A DNA stretch of 64,000 nucleotides, taken from positions 124,001 through 188,000 of the forward strand of contig NJBM01000007.1 in the NCBI GenBank assembly GCA_005223045.1, written 5' to 3'. This DNA comes from Planctomycetes bacterium B3_Pla. GTDB taxonomy: Bacteria; Planctomycetota; Phycisphaerae; Sedimentisphaerales; Anaerobacaceae. Shown here one piece after another: positions 10,357-21,613 of this stretch. The position numbers and the translations under genes were made by a program. The notes below the pieces were generated by a model, which was not told the origin of the DNA, ran no database searches, and saw only the letters and a list, made by a program, of their open reading frames with translations. Numbering within the stretch: the stretch's first letter is position 1; each line of letters starts with the position of its first letter.

Positions 10357-10887
10357 TTAATCCGTATCCTTAATACCTAAGTCGTCTTTTGTCAGGATGG
10401 ACTCGAATTTGTAGCCCGCTTCGGTTATGTTCTCTCCAGCTCCCTGCTTGCGGTCGATTACGCAGACGATCTTCTTGACCGTCGCGCCGGCGTCGGTAAT
10501 GACCTTTGCTGCCTCGAGGACCTGTCCGCCGGTAGTAGCGATGTCTTCAACGAGCAGAACAACGTCGCCGGCCTTCATGACACCTTCGACTAATTTACCG
10601 GTGCCGTAACCCTTTTTGCTGTTGCGGATGATGACCCAGTTTTTGCCGCACTCCATTGCAGTTGCCGCCGCTAAGGCAACGCCGCCCAATTCGGCGCCGG
10701 CTATCAAGGTAACATCGTCGCCCACGTACCCGGCGAATTCTTCGCCGAGGCCTTTGAGTATGTCCGGGCAGGTCTCGAACAGGTACTTATCGAGATAGTA
10801 TTTGCTCCGCTTGCCGCTGCGAAGGACAAAATCACCTTCAAGGTAAGCGGTCTCCTTGATACGTTTAATCAATTCTTCTCTGGTCAT
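10357..10887 (-). CDS. pyrE: Orotate phosphoribosyltransferase
   Basis: A 176-residue PRTase for UMP synthesis (orotate plus PRPP to OMP). The PRPP-binding signature VVLLVEDIATTGGQVLEAA is present, as is the Lys-rich region IIRNSKKGYGTGKLVEG that contributes the catalytic loop. The N-terminal block GDFVLRSGKRSKYYLDKY is typical of the family. Length matches short bacterial PyrE proteins. The ald gene follows 35 bases downstream on the same strand and an SDR gene precedes it by 11 bases, so all are probably cotranscribed. Confidence 0.93.
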   Translation of the reverse strand: MTREELIKRIKETAYLEGDFVLRSGKRSKYYLDKYLFETCPDILKGLGEEFAGYVGDDVTLIAGAELGGVALAAATAMECGKNWVIIRNSKKGYGTGKLVEGVMKAGDVVLLVEDIATTGGQVLEAAKVITDAGATVKKIVCVIDRKQGAGENITEAGYKFESILTKDDLGIKDTD

Positions 10888-10898
10888 AATAACGTTAC

Positions 10899-11633
10899 CT
10901 ATGAATTAAATAAAAAGGGTAATACGCATCCCGTGATGAACCTGCCGGCATCGGAGCACAGGAAAGCGACGCTTTCCGCAATATCCTGCGGCGAAGTGTT
11001 GCTACGTTGTTGCCAGGCCGGGCCATGTTCACACTGTTCAATAGCCTCGGCCAGGCTGTCGATCGCGGGTACAGGGCCCGGGCCGACAACGTTCATGGTT
11101 ACACCATGACGCCAGGCCTGGTCACGCGCCTGGAGCAACGCATGCGTTCTGGCGGCCTTGCCCACGTTGTAAGAATAAGCAGGCGATTCATAAGGCGGCA
11201 ACAGTGCAATGCCAATGACTCTTCCCCACTTCCGTTTATACATTTGAGGCAGCACCAGCGGCATCAAATGGAGGAAAGGCGCGACCTCATGCTGAACATC
11301 CTCTATTGCAGCTAATGAGTCAAGTTTGTCGATAGGTTCCGGATGCCATCCTGCGCCGGGATTGACGATACAAATATCGATCCGGCCAAAATGCTCAATC
11401 GTCGTTTTCACTAAATTTCTACAGTCATCAGCTTTGAATACATCGGCCCCAATAGCAACCGCGTCGCCGGCATGACTCTGAACATGGCTGACTATGGCTT
11501 GTGCTCCATCTTTGCTCGTACGATAATTTATGGCAACTTTCGCGCCTTCACGAGCCAGGGTCAGCGCAACGCTGCGCCCCATGCCACTGCCGGCAGAACC
11601 TGTGACCAAAGCCACTTTGTCTTTCAAGTCCAT
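10899..11633 (-). CDS. SDR-family protein with degenerate active site
   Basis: A 244-residue short-chain dehydrogenase/reductase fold. The nucleotide site is close to normal (VTGSAGSGMGRSVALTLAREGAKV), and YNVGK supplies the YxxxK pair. The NNAG motif reads NPGA, and the residues where the catalytic Ser is expected (thirteen before the Tyr) read IALL, with no Ser. It may be a non-catalytic or altered-substrate relative of FabG-type reductases. It lies eight bases after purB and just before pyrE, so it is in a nucleotide-synthesis neighbourhood, which gives no clear functional hint. Confidence 0.85.
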   Translation of the reverse strand: MDLKDKVALVTGSAGSGMGRSVALTLAREGAKVAINYRTSKDGAQAIVSHVQSHAGDAVAIGADVFKADDCRNLVKTTIEHFGRIDICIVNPGAGWHPEPIDKLDSLAAIEDVQHEVAPFLHLMPLVLPQMYKRKWGRVIGIALLPPYESPAYSYNVGKAARTHALLQARDQAWRHGVTMNVVGPGPVPAIDSLAEAIEQCEHGPAWQQRSNTSPQDIAESVAFLCSDAGRFITGCVLPFLFNS

Positions 11634-11641
11634 CTTGTTCT

Positions 11642-13075
11642 TTAGACGTTCAGCTTCACTTTCTTGTTGATTTCTTTCCGGTACCTATTGCGAATAGGGG
11701 TGACAATGTCCCTGGTAAATTCATCGACCTGCTGCGGGGCCCTTCCGATGTAAGCTTCAGGATTCAGTATCTTTTTAAGATCGACTTTGGCAAAGGCGAT
11801 GTCCGCCTTGAGCCGGCCTACCAGGTCATTGGGCTTGCCAAGCTTCTTGACCTGCGCTGCGGCAGCCTGTGAGTGCAGCCTTATTTTCTCGTGCAATTCC
11901 TGCCTGTCGCCGCCTGCCTTGACCGCAGCCATCAGTATATTCTCGCTGGCCATAAATGGCAGCTCCGCCATAACTCGCGCTGCTATCACCTTCGGGTAAA
12001 CCACAAGTGCGCCCGTGACGTTGATAAGGATCTGAAGAATCCCGTCAACCGCCAGGAAGGCTTCGGGGATGACGACCCTTCTGTTGGCCGAGTCGTCGAG
12101 CGTTCGTTCAAGCCACTGCTCGGAGGCGGTCATCTGCGGACTGGAGGCCAGGCTGAGCACCAACCTGCTAAGCGAGGTTGCTCTCTCACAGCGCATCGGA
12201 TTTCTTTTGTACGCCATCGCCGAGGAACCGATCTGCGATTTTTCAAACGGTTCTTCGATCTCTTTGAGGTTTGCGAGCAGCCGAATGTCGTTGCACATTT
12301 TGTGAGCCGACTGGGCTACCGAAGCTAAGGTGTTGACGACGAGGGCATCGATCTTTCGCTGATACGTTTGGCCCGTCACGGCACAGATTTTCTTGAAGCC
12401 GAACGCGGCGGCGACAGCTTTATCGAGCTGCTTGACTTTGCCGTGTTTGCCGTCGAAGAGTTCCAGGAACGAGGCCTGTGTTCCGGTCGTGCCCTTGACA
12501 CCTCGAAAGGGCAGCGTTTCGAGCCGATGTTCGATCTCCTGCAAGTCCATCACGAACTCGTAACACCACAGCGTTGCTCTTTTACCGACAGTTGTCAACT
12601 GGGCGGGCTGATAGTGCGTAAAGCCCAACGTCGGCAGCGAACGATATTTCTTTGCGAACTTGCCAAGCAGGTTTATCACCGCCGCCAGCTTACCTGCGAT
12701 CAGCTCCAGCGCTTCTCGAATGATTATCAGATCGGCGTTATCGCCCACGTAGCAGCTTGTCGCGCCGAGGTGGATTATCGGTGAGGCTTTGGGCGCTGCA
12801 TCGGCGAACGTATAGACATGTGCCATCACATCGTGCCGGAATTGCTTTTCGTAGCGAGCGGCCCTCCTGAAATCGATATCGTCAAGGCGACCGGCCATCT
12901 GCTTTATCTGGACCTGCTTTATATCCAGGCCGAGCTTCTTCTGCGCCCTGGCAAGTTCCAGCCAGAGCCTGCGCCAGGTGCCGAACTTCTTCTGCGCCCC
13001 AAAAAGCTCAGCCATTTCCTTTGAAGCGTTTCTCTCAACAAGAGGACTTGTGTAAACGTTTCTGTCTTTAGCCAT
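11642..13075 (-). CDS. purB: Adenylosuccinate lyase
   Basis: A 477-residue member of the fumarase/aspartase superfamily that acts twice in purine synthesis (SAICAR to AICAR, adenylosuccinate to AMP). The superfamily signature is intact ([15 protein letters not shown]). The region [18 protein letters not shown] and the catalytic His block [17 protein letters not shown] are also clear. The length and the long C-terminal helices fit the longer eukaryote-like PurB group. The gene lies in a long minus-strand run with pyrE and ald. Confidence 0.95.
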   Translation of the reverse strand: MAKDRNVYTSPLVERNASKEMAELFGAQKKFGTWRRLWLELARAQKKLGLDIKQVQIKQMAGRLDDIDFRRAARYEKQFRHDVMAHVYTFADAAPKASPIIHLGATSCYVGDNADLIIIREALELIAGKLAAVINLLGKFAKKYRSLPTLGFTHYQPAQLTTVGKRATLWCYEFVMDLQEIEHRLETLPFRGVKGTTGTQASFLELFDGKHGKVKQLDKAVAAAFGFKKICAVTGQTYQRKIDALVVNTLASVAQSAHKMCNDIRLLANLKEIEEPFEKSQIGSSAMAYKRNPMRCERATSLSRLVLSLASSPQMTASEQWLERTLDDSANRRVVIPEAFLAVDGILQILINVTGALVVYPKVIAARVMAELPFMASENILMAAVKAGGDRQELHEKIRLHSQAAAAQVKKLGKPNDLVGRLKADIAFAKVDLKKILNPEAYIGRAPQQVDEFTRDIVTPIRNRYRKEINKKVKLNV

Positions 13076-13095
13076 TTTGTTCTCGATGTCAGAGT

Positions 13096-14067
13096 CTATT
13101 CGGTATCAAGTTTTGCCTGACGACCAGCTAACAATTGCTCGATTTCTTCGATATCTTTTTCGCCCAAATTCCAATCAGACGCGGGAGTTGTCTCGGCAAT
13201 TTGGTCGGGTCTTCGCGCTCCCGCGATGGCGGAGGTAACTTCGGATCTGCGAAGGACCCAGCTAAGGGCCAACTGCGCGCAGGTCCTGCCGTTGCGCTCG
13301 GCAATTGCCTTCAAGCCTTCGACAAGCTCCATCGTGGCGCTGAACTGTGGCTCTTGAAAATCGCGGTGCCTTCTTCGATGATCGTCCGCGGCCAGAGACG
13401 CGAGCCTTTCGGCGCTGAACTTGCCCGTTAGCAGGCCTCTCTGCATCGGACTGTATGCGACAACGCCGATATCGTTCTCGGCACAATATCCCAGAAGCTC
13501 ATCTTCGACTTTGCGATGGAGCATACTATAGGGCGGCTGAAGCGAAGCGACCGGGTGAATCTTTTGCGCACGCTTGATCTGCCCGACGCTGAAATTCGAT
13601 ACCCCGATGTATCGAGTTTTTCCCTCTTCGCATAGCCTGGTCATCTCTTCCCAGGCCTCCTCCATGTCTTCGTCAGGATCGGGCCAGTGCATCTGGTATA
13701 GATCTATGACTTCGACGTCGAGTCTTTTCAGGCTTGCGTGACATTCATCGCGGATGCTCTGTCGTTTCAGGCATGTCAGCTTCTCCTTCTTTTCATTCCA
13801 CAGGATTCCGCATTTTGTCGCTATTATCGGTTTGTAACTTGTCTGCTTGAGGGCCTGCCTGATAAGCTCCTCCGAATGACCCAGGCCGTAAGCGGGGGCG
13901 GTGTCTATCCAATTGATACCCGTGTCGAGCGCAGCCAAGATTGCGGCAATCGCTTCATCGTCATCCTGCGGTCCCCAGCCGAACTGCCAGGGGCCGCCCA
14001 TCGCCCAGGTACCTAAGCCGATGGTGGTCAGCTCAAAATCGGTATATCCTAATTTTCTTGTTTGCAT
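13096..14067 (-). CDS. Aldo/keto reductase
   Basis: A 323-residue NADPH-dependent (beta/alpha)8 oxidoreductase. The catalytic tetrad of the AKR superfamily can be read: Asp and Tyr in [15 protein letters not shown], Lys in IIATKCG and His in [12 protein letters not shown]. The start is taken at the ATG at 14067, which has GGAG eight bases upstream and gives the normal N-terminus ([20 protein letters not shown]). A longer frame reaches 14157 but adds unrelated sequence. The gene follows the GH95 fucosidases by about 90 bases on the same strand, so a role in sugar or aldehyde reduction is plausible but unproven. Confidence 0.92.
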   Translation of the reverse strand: MQTRKLGYTDFELTTIGLGTWAMGGPWQFGWGPQDDDEAIAAILAALDTGINWIDTAPAYGLGHSEELIRQALKQTSYKPIIATKCGILWNEKKEKLTCLKRQSIRDECHASLKRLDVEVIDLYQMHWPDPDEDMEEAWEEMTRLCEEGKTRYIGVSNFSVGQIKRAQKIHPVASLQPPYSMLHRKVEDELLGYCAENDIGVVAYSPMQRGLLTGKFSAERLASLAADDHRRRHRDFQEPQFSATMELVEGLKAIAERNGRTCAQLALSWVLRRSEVTSAIAGARRPDQIAETTPASDWNLGEKDIEEIEQLLAGRQAKLDTE

Positions 14068-14157
14068 AATTTCGCTCCGAAAAAATGCCGGTACAATAGC
14101 ATATTCGCAATTCAATCGCTTATCAACTTCTTGTCCGCGCAAGATACACAGAAGCAC

Positions 14158-16497
14158 TTAATCTGCTAAAAGGACATACGTCCGTCCGACCTTTGTGTTG
14201 AACTCAATTGTCTTCCCGGAGACAGACCTGTCCGATTCGAGCTTGACCGCTGCGACCGAGCGAACCGAGCATTTTCCACCAAGCTTCGAGCGTATCACAG
14301 CACTGCTGAGCTTGTCGTCCTTCCAGACGATGTCCACTTCAAAGCCGCCTCTGGCCCGCAAACCTTTGACATAACCGTCGGGCCAAGCCTTCGGCAAAGC
14401 GGGCAGCAGATGGATTTCATCGGTGTGGCTTTGCAGAAGCACCTCGGCGATACCGGCTGTGCCGCCGAAGTTACCGTCGATCTGGAACGGCGGGTGAGTA
14501 TCGAAAAGGTTAGGCAGCGTCGATTTTCTAAGCAGCGCCAGCACGTTTTCATGGACTTTTTCGCCGTCGTGCAGACGGGCCCAGAAGTTAATGATCCATG
14601 CCCTGCTCCAGCCGGTATGCCCGCCGCCGTGCGAGAGGCGATACTCCAGCGACTTGCGAGCCGCTGCCGCCATGTCCGGGGTAGAGTTCACGGTGATTTG
14701 TTTGCCGGGGTGCAGGGCGAACAAATGCGAAACATGCCGGTGGCCCGGACTTGGCTCCTCAAACTCCTGGTTCCATTCCAGGAGCCGACCGTCCGAACCT
14801 ATCTTAGGCCCGGCAAGGTTTCGACGAGCGGCCTTTACCTGTGAGGTGAACTCATCGTCAATGCCAAGTATCTTGGCGGCTTCGATGCAGTTGGTGAACA
14901 AGTCATGGATGATCTGCTGGTCCATTGCCGGGCCCATCGTCAGATTCGAGTTCTTACCGTCAGGTGTGCGGAAGCGGTTTTCAGGCGATATCGACGGGCC
15001 TGAGACAAGTCTGCCTGTTTTCGGATCCTCGACGAGATAATCGAGGAAGAACTCGGCGGCTTCTTTCATAGCGGGATAGGCCCTGTCTGCCAGAAATTCC
15101 CGGTCGCCGCCGAATGCGTAGTGTTCCCAGAGATGCTGGCAGCACCATGCGGCTCCGGTGGGCCACATGCCGTATCCGACGTTTCCTATAGCACTGGTCC
15201 AGAACCACGCATCGGTTGTATGGTGGGCGACAAAGCCGCGGCAGCCATAAACATCCTTTGCCGTCTTTCTGCCGCGGGGGCGCAGGTTGTCCACCAGATC
15301 GAAGAACGGCTCGTGACATTCCGACAGATTGCACACCTCCGCGGGCCAGTAGTTCATCTGGACGTTGATGTTGATGTGGTAATCGCAGTTCCAGGGGGCC
15401 TTGATGTGGTGGTTCCATATACCCTGCAGGTTAGCCGGCATACAGCCGGGGCGCGAGCTGGATATCAGAAGGTAGCGCCCGAACTGGAAGTACAAAGCGC
15501 ACAGATCAGGATCGTCGCCGCCTACTTTCATTGCAGCCAGACGCTCGTCGGTAGGCTTGTCTGCCGCATCGGTCACACCGAGGTTCAACTCCACCCTCCT
15601 AAACAGGCGCCGGTGTTCGGCTACGTGTGCCCGTCTCAGCTCGGTATATTCTTTCTTGCCGGCACGAGCCAATTGCTCGTTACAGACAAGCTCCGGATCA
15701 TTGGCGCGATAGTCGGTGGCGGCAACTATCAGCAGCGTGGCCGTGTTGGCATTCTCCAGGCGCAGGCCCTCGTCTGTCGCCGTTAATCTGCCGCTTTCGT
15801 GGACAATCCTCAACTGCGCCTCGAACTTAACACCCTTGTGCTCACCTTGTTGCGTAGCCTGGCCTCTCATCACGATTCGGTCGGGAGCGATTGTTTCGAC
15901 AACAAAGTCCTCGGGTCGGGATAGGCTCGCGTCGAATGTGATTTGTGCCGGCTTATCGCACGAGAGCCTCACAACAATGCACCGGTCAGCGGGACTGGAG
16001 AATATCTCGCGTTTAAAAGTGGCGCCACCAGCCCGGTAGCTGACGGATACAATCGCGCTGTCGAGATCGAGCTGTCGACGGTAGTCGGTTACGGGCTGTC
16101 CGCCCTTGAATCGCAGCTTTAAGTCTCCAAGCGTCTGATAGCTGCGGATGAGCCGCTGGCCCATGAATTCCCGCTGCATGATCTTTTGGCCTTCGACGTA
16201 CTTGCCCTCGAAAATCAACCGACGGGCCTCAGCCAGGTGTTTGTGGGCGCCAACGCGGTCCCGCTCGATAGGCCGGCCCGCCCAAACGGTGTCTTCATTA
16301 AGCTGCAACTGCTCGGTCTCTACTGTGCCGAAGACCATCGCCCCCAACCGTCCGTTCCCAACGGGCAACGCCTCGGTCCATTTCTGGGCCGGTTTGTTGT
16401 ACCATAACTTCAGATTATTCCATTGAGCCTGCGCGCCGGGCACTTGGAATCCGGCCGCAAGCAATATCGAAACGACTGCTGCTTTCAAGTGTTTCAT
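14158..16497 (-). CDS. Secreted alpha-L-fucosidase, glycoside hydrolase family 95
   Basis: A 779-residue GH95 protein, exported by a signal peptide ending GAQAQ (about residues 1-25). The N-terminal beta-sandwich begins [28 protein letters not shown]. The (alpha/alpha)6 barrel carries the characteristic block [14 protein letters not shown] (about 371-384), with Asn residues used in place of a classic base, and [15 protein letters not shown] (about 668-682), which holds the conserved Asp. GH95 enzymes remove alpha-1,2-linked L-fucose (some remove L-galactose) by inversion. It is 12 bases downstream of a second GH95 gene; the two are diverged paralogues. No PUL-type SusCD pair is nearby. Confidence 0.93.
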   Translation of the reverse strand: MKHLKAAVVSILLAAGFQVPGAQAQWNNLKLWYNKPAQKWTEALPVGNGRLGAMVFGTVETEQLQLNEDTVWAGRPIERDRVGAHKHLAEARRLIFEGKYVEGQKIMQREFMGQRLIRSYQTLGDLKLRFKGGQPVTDYRRQLDLDSAIVSVSYRAGGATFKREIFSSPADRCIVVRLSCDKPAQITFDASLSRPEDFVVETIAPDRIVMRGQATQQGEHKGVKFEAQLRIVHESGRLTATDEGLRLENANTATLLIVAATDYRANDPELVCNEQLARAGKKEYTELRRAHVAEHRRLFRRVELNLGVTDAADKPTDERLAAMKVGGDDPDLCALYFQFGRYLLISSSRPGCMPANLQGIWNHHIKAPWNCDYHININVQMNYWPAEVCNLSECHEPFFDLVDNLRPRGRKTAKDVYGCRGFVAHHTTDAWFWTSAIGNVGYGMWPTGAAWCCQHLWEHYAFGGDREFLADRAYPAMKEAAEFFLDYLVEDPKTGRLVSGPSISPENRFRTPDGKNSNLTMGPAMDQQIIHDLFTNCIEAAKILGIDDEFTSQVKAARRNLAGPKIGSDGRLLEWNQEFEEPSPGHRHVSHLFALHPGKQITVNSTPDMAAAARKSLEYRLSHGGGHTGWSRAWIINFWARLHDGEKVHENVLALLRKSTLPNLFDTHPPFQIDGNFGGTAGIAEVLLQSHTDEIHLLPALPKAWPDGYVKGLRARGGFEVDIVWKDDKLSSAVIRSKLGGKCSVRSVAAVKLESDRSVSGKTIEFNTKVGRTYVLLAD

Positions 16498-16509
16498 TTT
16501 CGGCTCTTA

Positions 16510-18942
16510 TCAATGAAGTGGAATTGAGATTATGTAAATTTGACCGGTTGTGGTTTCAAACTCCACAACATTCTCTTGAGGCTTTGTGGTCCTGGCCGGT
16601 TTATCGTTGAACATCACTGCGACAGGCTCGCTTGAGCGGATTCTGCACTTGTTGCCGAGTTTTGAACGAATCACGCTTTTGGTCAGTATCCCATTTTTCC
16701 AGTGGATATCCACTTCAAAGCCGCCCCGGGCGCGCAGGCCCTTGATGTACCCGGCAGGCCAGACCGAGGGCAGCGCCGGCAGCAAATGGAGTTCACCGAG
16801 GTGGCTTTGGAGCAGCATCTCAGCGATTCCGGCCGTGCCGCCGAAGTTGCCGTCGATCTGGAACGGCGGGTGGGCGTCGAACATGTTCGGAAACATTCGC
16901 TGCGGAGTCAGAAGGCTGCTGAGCATTTTGTACGCGTGGTCTCCGTCCTCGAAGCGCGCCTGGAAATTGACTTTCCAGGCCATCGACCAGCCTGTGCCGC
17001 CGTCGCCGCGGAATTCCAATGACTTGCGTGCCGCGGCGAAAAGGTCGGGCGTACCCCGGCGCGTTATTTCTTTGCCCGGGTGCAATCCGAACAGGTGCGA
17101 GACATGCCGGTGCTTGTTTTTCGGATCGTCCTTGTCTTCGAGCCACTCCTGTAGCTGGCCGTATTGACCGATCTGATTGGGCGCGATTCGGCCTCGCAAC
17201 TCTGTGAGCTTGCGCCGGAAATCTTCGTCCACGCCGAGGACCTCTGAAGCTTTGATGCAGTTAGTGAACAAATCACGTATGATTTGATGGTCCATCGTCG
17301 GGCCGGCTACGAGGCCGCCATTCTCAGGCGAATTGGACGGCGTACTTATCAACCAGCCGGTTTTCGGATCTTCCACCAGAAAATCCACGAAGAACGTTGC
17401 CGCACCTTTCATCAAAGGATAGGCGCGCTTTTTGAGAAACTCCTTGTCGCCGGTAAAAGCGTAGCGCTCCCAGAGATCCTGACAGAGCCAGGCCCCTCCC
17501 GTGACCCATATACCGTGATTTGCGGCATTTATGGGGGCGGCGCCTCGCCACAGGTCGGTGTTATGGTGCAGGACCCAACCCCGGCAGTTGTAGTGTGCCT
17601 TAGCCGTTTTAGCGCCGGAGACAGCAACGTCGTCGAGCAGGTCGAAGAGCGGCTCGTGGCATTCGGAAAGAGCGGTCACCTCGGCGGGCCAATAGTTCAT
17701 CTCGGTGTTGATGTTGGTTGTCCACTTGCTTTCCCAGGGAGGGTCGATCTTGTCGTTCCAGATACCCTGTAGATTGGCCGGCTGTGAGCCGGGGCGCGAG
17801 CTTGCGATAAGCAGGTAGCGGCCAAACTGATAATAAAGCTCCATCAGTTCAGGGTCATTTTGCCCGGCAAAGTTCTTTATCCGCTCGTCCGTCGGCCGCT
17901 CAGCTACGTCGCCGGTTCCCAGCTCGAGCGCGGTCCTGCGGAACAGTCGGCGATGATCGTCCACGTGCTCTTGCCGTAACACGTCATAGTCCCTGGCACG
18001 AAGCGCTCCTATAGTATCATCGCAGCGTTGCTTCGGGTCAGCACTGACATCTCGGAAGTTCTCAAAACTCGTAGCCGCCGCGAGAACCAACGTCGCCGAG
18101 TCAGCGTTCTCAACCTCCAAGGTCTCGTCAACAGCTTTTGCTTTGCCACCTTGAGCCTGGCAGCCCAGCCGAGCTGCAAACTTCAGTACGCTTGGCTTCT
18201 TCCGTTTTGACCGTCTGTCCATGTACTCATGAAGTTGACCACGCATCATAAGGGACCTATTAGCGACTACCAACGTTTGCGAGCCTGGGTGCGGACTATC
18301 CAATTTTGCGGTGAATGTGAGTCGTCCTGGCTTATCACAGGTCAGGCTGACAACAATCACCTGGTCGGGGAAGCTGGAGAAGACCTCGCGTGTAAAAGTC
18401 GCGTCGCCTGCGCGGTAGCGAACCGTGGAGATGCCAGTGTCGATGTCCAACTGACGGCGATAATCGCTGTACTCGTCGTGGCCCGGGAAGTTTAGGAGCA
18501 GATCGCCGAACGGCTGATATTTTTCCTGTCGGAGCGGCACGCTCATCATGTGCTCGGCCGCGAGTTTGTCGGCCTGGCGCTGCTGACCGTCGAAGAGCAG
18601 CTTACGGACAGCCGGCAGGTATTCAGCCGCTCCTTCGTGGTGGTATTCGTGCGGCCGGCCGGTCCACAATGTGTCCTCGTTGAATTGGAGTCGTTCCTGT
18701 TGCGTGCCGCCGAATATCATTGCCCCCAGACGCCCGTTTCCGACCGGCAACGCCTCGGTCCAATCTTGTGCGGGCTGTCGGTACCAGAGTTTCATACCGC
18801 TCCAGTTCTCCCGGTCAAAACGATTGCGAGCAGCATTGCCCGTTACACACCCCAACACTACAAAACAAAGAATCGTCAAGCATAAAGTAAACACGACTGC
18901 ACTTTGGTTGATCGTTCTTGTTCCTGGTTTCTGTGCGTTCAT
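16510..18942 (-). CDS. Lipoprotein alpha-L-fucosidase, glycoside hydrolase family 95
   Basis: An 810-residue GH95 paralogue of the next gene. Its N-terminus is a lipoprotein signal (hydrophobic core then VVLGC, Cys at about 32), so it is probably membrane-anchored while its neighbour looks freely secreted. The family blocks are intact: [20 protein letters not shown], the [12 protein letters not shown] block (about residues 408-420) and [19 protein letters not shown] (about 690-708). Its ATG overlaps the stop of the upstream small membrane protein (ATGA), indicating translational coupling. The neighbouring paralogue starts 12 bases after its stop. Confidence 0.93.
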   Translation of the reverse strand: MNAQKPGTRTINQSAVVFTLCLTILCFVVLGCVTGNAARNRFDRENWSGMKLWYRQPAQDWTEALPVGNGRLGAMIFGGTQQERLQFNEDTLWTGRPHEYHHEGAAEYLPAVRKLLFDGQQRQADKLAAEHMMSVPLRQEKYQPFGDLLLNFPGHDEYSDYRRQLDIDTGISTVRYRAGDATFTREVFSSFPDQVIVVSLTCDKPGRLTFTAKLDSPHPGSQTLVVANRSLMMRGQLHEYMDRRSKRKKPSVLKFAARLGCQAQGGKAKAVDETLEVENADSATLVLAAATSFENFRDVSADPKQRCDDTIGALRARDYDVLRQEHVDDHRRLFRRTALELGTGDVAERPTDERIKNFAGQNDPELMELYYQFGRYLLIASSRPGSQPANLQGIWNDKIDPPWESKWTTNINTEMNYWPAEVTALSECHEPLFDLLDDVAVSGAKTAKAHYNCRGWVLHHNTDLWRGAAPINAANHGIWVTGGAWLCQDLWERYAFTGDKEFLKKRAYPLMKGAATFFVDFLVEDPKTGWLISTPSNSPENGGLVAGPTMDHQIIRDLFTNCIKASEVLGVDEDFRRKLTELRGRIAPNQIGQYGQLQEWLEDKDDPKNKHRHVSHLFGLHPGKEITRRGTPDLFAAARKSLEFRGDGGTGWSMAWKVNFQARFEDGDHAYKMLSSLLTPQRMFPNMFDAHPPFQIDGNFGGTAGIAEMLLQSHLGELHLLPALPSVWPAGYIKGLRARGGFEVDIHWKNGILTKSVIRSKLGNKCRIRSSEPVAVMFNDKPARTTKPQENVVEFETTTGQIYIISIPLH

Positions 18943-19556
18943 AGCAATTCTCTGTCTAAACCAGCCCTGCCTGAGACTGCCGTGAGCAGCCGGTTATCTT
19001 TGAAATTCAGGCTTCCAACGACGGCTCTGAAGACCTGCTCAGCGAACCCGGAATCGCCTGTAATCTCATACACCTCGATATCGAGCTGCCGGTTGTCCGG
19101 CAGCTCCGCAGTGCCCATATACATCGTTGGGGGCATTTCCTCGCCCGTTACATGAGTCCAGCCAACAATGAGCGTATCCGTGTGTATCAGGTCTGTCCGT
19201 ACAACCACACCACGAACTTCGAACTCTTGCTCAAATCGCATCAGCGGCGTAGTTTTCTCGGCAGCTAACAGGTATCGGCAGACTACCCTGGCGGTCGGTT
19301 TGCTCGAAACGAGGGCGAAATCGCTTCTCAAAGTGAAACCATTGGCCTGACGCCTCCATTGCCGCTGACTTTGCCAGCCGTTGCCTGTCGGCACCGAGAC
19401 CGATAGACCCGTACGAGACAGCGGGACCGGCTCTGAGAGCACGAGGGCGGACTTCAGGGCAACTACCAGGCGGGCAGTTAGCAAGGCGGCAACAAAGAGG
19501 CCCAAAAGGGCTACCTTATCGGCCGCGAGTTTTTTTACTTTGTTAGTATCGGTCAT
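18939..19556 (-). CDS. Single-span membrane protein of unknown function
   Basis: About 205 residues from the ATG at 19556 (a longer frame starts at 19679 but adds 41 non-conserved-looking residues). A single hydrophobic helix lies near the N-terminus ([21 protein letters not shown], split by charged ends), followed by an extracytoplasmic beta-rich domain ([35 protein letters not shown]). The arrangement recalls small membrane proteins beside exosortase or glycosidase genes, but I see no family motif. Its stop overlaps the start of the GH95 lipoprotein gene, so it is first in that operon. Confidence 0.7.
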   Translation of the reverse strand: MTDTNKVKKLAADKVALLGLFVAALLTARLVVALKSALVLSEPVPLSRTGLSVSVPTGNGWQSQRQWRRQANGFTLRSDFALVSSKPTARVVCRYLLAAEKTTPLMRFEQEFEVRGVVVRTDLIHTDTLIVGWTHVTGEEMPPTMYMGTAELPDNRQLDIEVYEITGDSGFAEQVFRAVVGSLNFKDNRLLTAVSGRAGLDRELL

Positions 19557-19778
19557 AGATGCGGTAATAGTAATCAATGGCGGCACTGTTTTCAAGCCTG
19601 TCTTTCGATTCGCCGCCGCCGGCCGGCAGGAATTTGGACATATTTGGTATAAATTGTATTTTGTTGGCGGCTGATTCATTCATATATTTTTAAAGAGTTC
19701 CCTGAGAACAAAGTGGGTCCGAAATGATCTCAGGGTCCTGAGAAGATGTTGTATGCACTTGAAGTAGGGAAAGTTGAC

Positions 19779-20606
19779 ATGAATGAAGAAATGACGCCGC
19801 ATAGGGTCAAGCCGGAGAAAATCCTGCAAACCGCAATCGATGAGAACGTGCCGGCCATTATGTCCTATTTGTCCAGGGACAAATGGCACGTCGCAAAGGT
19901 GCTGTTAATCGACCTTGTTGCCGACAGCCTAAAGATCGAAAGTACTTCCTCGAAGAAGCATCCTATAAATATCCAGATGAACCAGCCTGTCGGCCTGTCC
20001 TTCAAGTACGGCTATGGCAAGTTTGTTTTTGACACGACAGTAGAGGGTCTTGAGCCGTCACGAAGTCCTCAGGCAGATCGCGAGCGGGGCGGAACAATTG
20101 TGCTTGCCATGCCTCAGAAGATTGAAGTAGTCCAGCGCAGAAGCTATTTCCGGGTCAGCGTTCCGGAATCCCTGAAAGTAGAAGCCCTGTTGTGGCATCG
20201 CAGCGGCAAGCTCAAAGAACAACGCCACCTTCATGACGTGACAGACGAAATGCACAATTGCTGCCACGGCAGGCTCGATGACATTTCTGCAGGCGGCGCG
20301 CAGGTTACGGTGCCGCACGAAAACGGTGTACTGAAAGTAAGCTTGAAAAAAGGACAGTTCATTGGTGTGCGATTTACACCTACACCATACGAGACGCCGG
20401 TCATGTTTACCGCCCAGATTAGAAGCATTCTGCCTACTGCGGACGGCGAAAGTTCATCCCTGGGATTGCAGATTGTCGGTCTTGAGGCAAGTCCCGAAGG
20501 CCGCCAGGTTCTGACCCGGCTCATATATGTTGTCGAGCAGTATTATCGGATGAATCAGTCAGGCGTCAAGCAACAGGATATGCAGCCTGTCCCGAGCGCC
20601 GTGTAG
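19779..20606 (+). CDS. PilZ-domain c-di-GMP receptor with His/Cys cluster
   Basis: A 275-residue protein starting at the ATG at 19779, preceded by AGGGAAAG (an ATG at 19746 lacks a ribosome site). An N-terminal YcgR-like beta-barrel domain (about 8-110) is followed by a PilZ domain with both c-di-GMP motifs: QRRSYFRV (119-126) and DDISAGG (167-173). The gap between them is longer than usual and contains HLHDVTDEMHNCCH (150-163), with four His and two Cys within 14 residues, a possible metal site. Such proteins act as flagellar or pilus brakes, or as secretion regulators; a pilus operon lies 20 kb away. It stands alone between two oppositely oriented blocks. Confidence 0.87.
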   Translation: MNEEMTPHRVKPEKILQTAIDENVPAIMSYLSRDKWHVAKVLLIDLVADSLKIESTSSKKHPINIQMNQPVGLSFKYGYGKFVFDTTVEGLEPSRSPQADRERGGTIVLAMPQKIEVVQRRSYFRVSVPESLKVEALLWHRSGKLKEQRHLHDVTDEMHNCCHGRLDDISAGGAQVTVPHENGVLKVSLKKGQFIGVRFTPTPYETPVMFTAQIRSILPTADGESSSLGLQIVGLEASPEGRQVLTRLIYVVEQYYRMNQSGVKQQDMQPVPSAV

Positions 20607-20614
20607 TCACCGGA

Positions 20615-21613
20615 CTACGTGTCCTCCAACGGGCTGACACTGTCGCCCGCCTCGTCAATTTGGGTATTGTCAACGGCCATTGGGGCTGAATGCTCCGTCG
20701 CCGGGACGAAACTGTCGTTGTTGCGCGTTACTTCGGAGCCCCATTTTGCGAGGGATCGCGAGATTGGAATCCTGAGATAGAGCCATTTCACAAAGCTGCT
20801 CACCGCAAAACCACAGAAAATCAGCACTAAAGCCACCTGTATGCCGGTCACAAAAACAAAAGCAAGGAGCAATAGGACTCTTATAAGATATGCGAATGGT
20901 TTTTTGCCCTTTAGGTACTGATTCAAGATATGAGGGTAACGAATTCTGCTGACCATTAATATTGAAATACCCAAAGCCATAAAAGGCAGGACACAAATAA
21001 TTGCAAAGATCGGGAATGTTTCCTGGTGGAATATTACAAGACTGACAATTACCCCCGCGGCGGCCGGCGCCGGCAAGCCCATAAAACTCATGTGCGCCGA
21101 TTCATCCTCTTCATTTTCCACGTTGAATCTGGCCAACCGGATTGCCGCACAGCTTATATACGCGGCCGCCGAGAGCCAGATGAAACGCTGCAAAAATCTT
21201 TCATTGGCAAGACCTATAGATGCAACTTCATATTCCAGGATATTTAGCATCAGGTATGCTGGCGCTACGCCGAAGCTGATTATATCGCAAAGACTATCCA
21301 ACTGGCCGCCGAAGCTGGAAGTGCCCTGTACTTTTCTCGCAAGCTGGCCGTCGAGCATATCGGCAACCATCGCCACCAGAATCATATAGCCGGACATCGC
21401 AAAGTAAGTGGTGGATCCGAATGTAAAGAACGGTATTTTGGAGTCTGCTGATAATGCCTCGGAACCTTTGCCGGCAAAGATTATCGCCGTGAAGCCGAAC
21501 ACACCGTTGAGAATAGTAATCAGCGACGGCAAGATCGTGATGTACTTTAACCTTTGCCTTCGCACCCGCCGAAGCAGGCTTTTCCTGGCGGCATCAGTTT
21601 TCCGTTTCGACAT
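20615..21613 (-). CDS. pssA: CDP-diacylglycerol--serine O-phosphatidyltransferase
   Basis: A 332-residue integral membrane enzyme that makes phosphatidylserine from CDP-diacylglycerol and serine. The CDP-alcohol phosphatidyltransferase motif is complete and correctly spaced (DG-x2-AR-x8-G-x3-D-x3-D, read DGQLAR ... FGGQLDSLCD). There are about eight hydrophobic segments. The N-terminus is basic (RKSLLRRVRRQRLKY) and an acidic hydrophilic tail of about 50 residues follows the last helix. It overlaps the 3' end of psd by 20 bases, so the two steps to phosphatidylethanolamine are coupled. Confidence 0.93.
   Translation of the reverse strand: MSKRKTDAARKSLLRRVRRQRLKYITILPSLITILNGVFGFTAIIFAGKGSEALSADSKIPFFTFGSTTYFAMSGYMILVAMVADMLDGQLARKVQGTSSFGGQLDSLCDIISFGVAPAYLMLNILEYEVASIGLANERFLQRFIWLSAAAYISCAAIRLARFNVENEEDESAHMSFMGLPAPAAAGVIVSLVIFHQETFPIFAIICVLPFMALGISILMVSRIRYPHILNQYLKGKKPFAYLIRVLLLLAFVFVTGIQVALVLIFCGFAVSSFVKWLYLRIPISRSLAKWGSEVTRNNDSFVPATEHSAPMAVDNTQIDEAGDSVSPLEDT

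Noticed and set aside
9278..10360. A 360-residue plus-strand frame opposite ald
   Set aside because: Ald is unambiguous on the minus strand; the antisense frame has no motif and is a codon-bias shadow.
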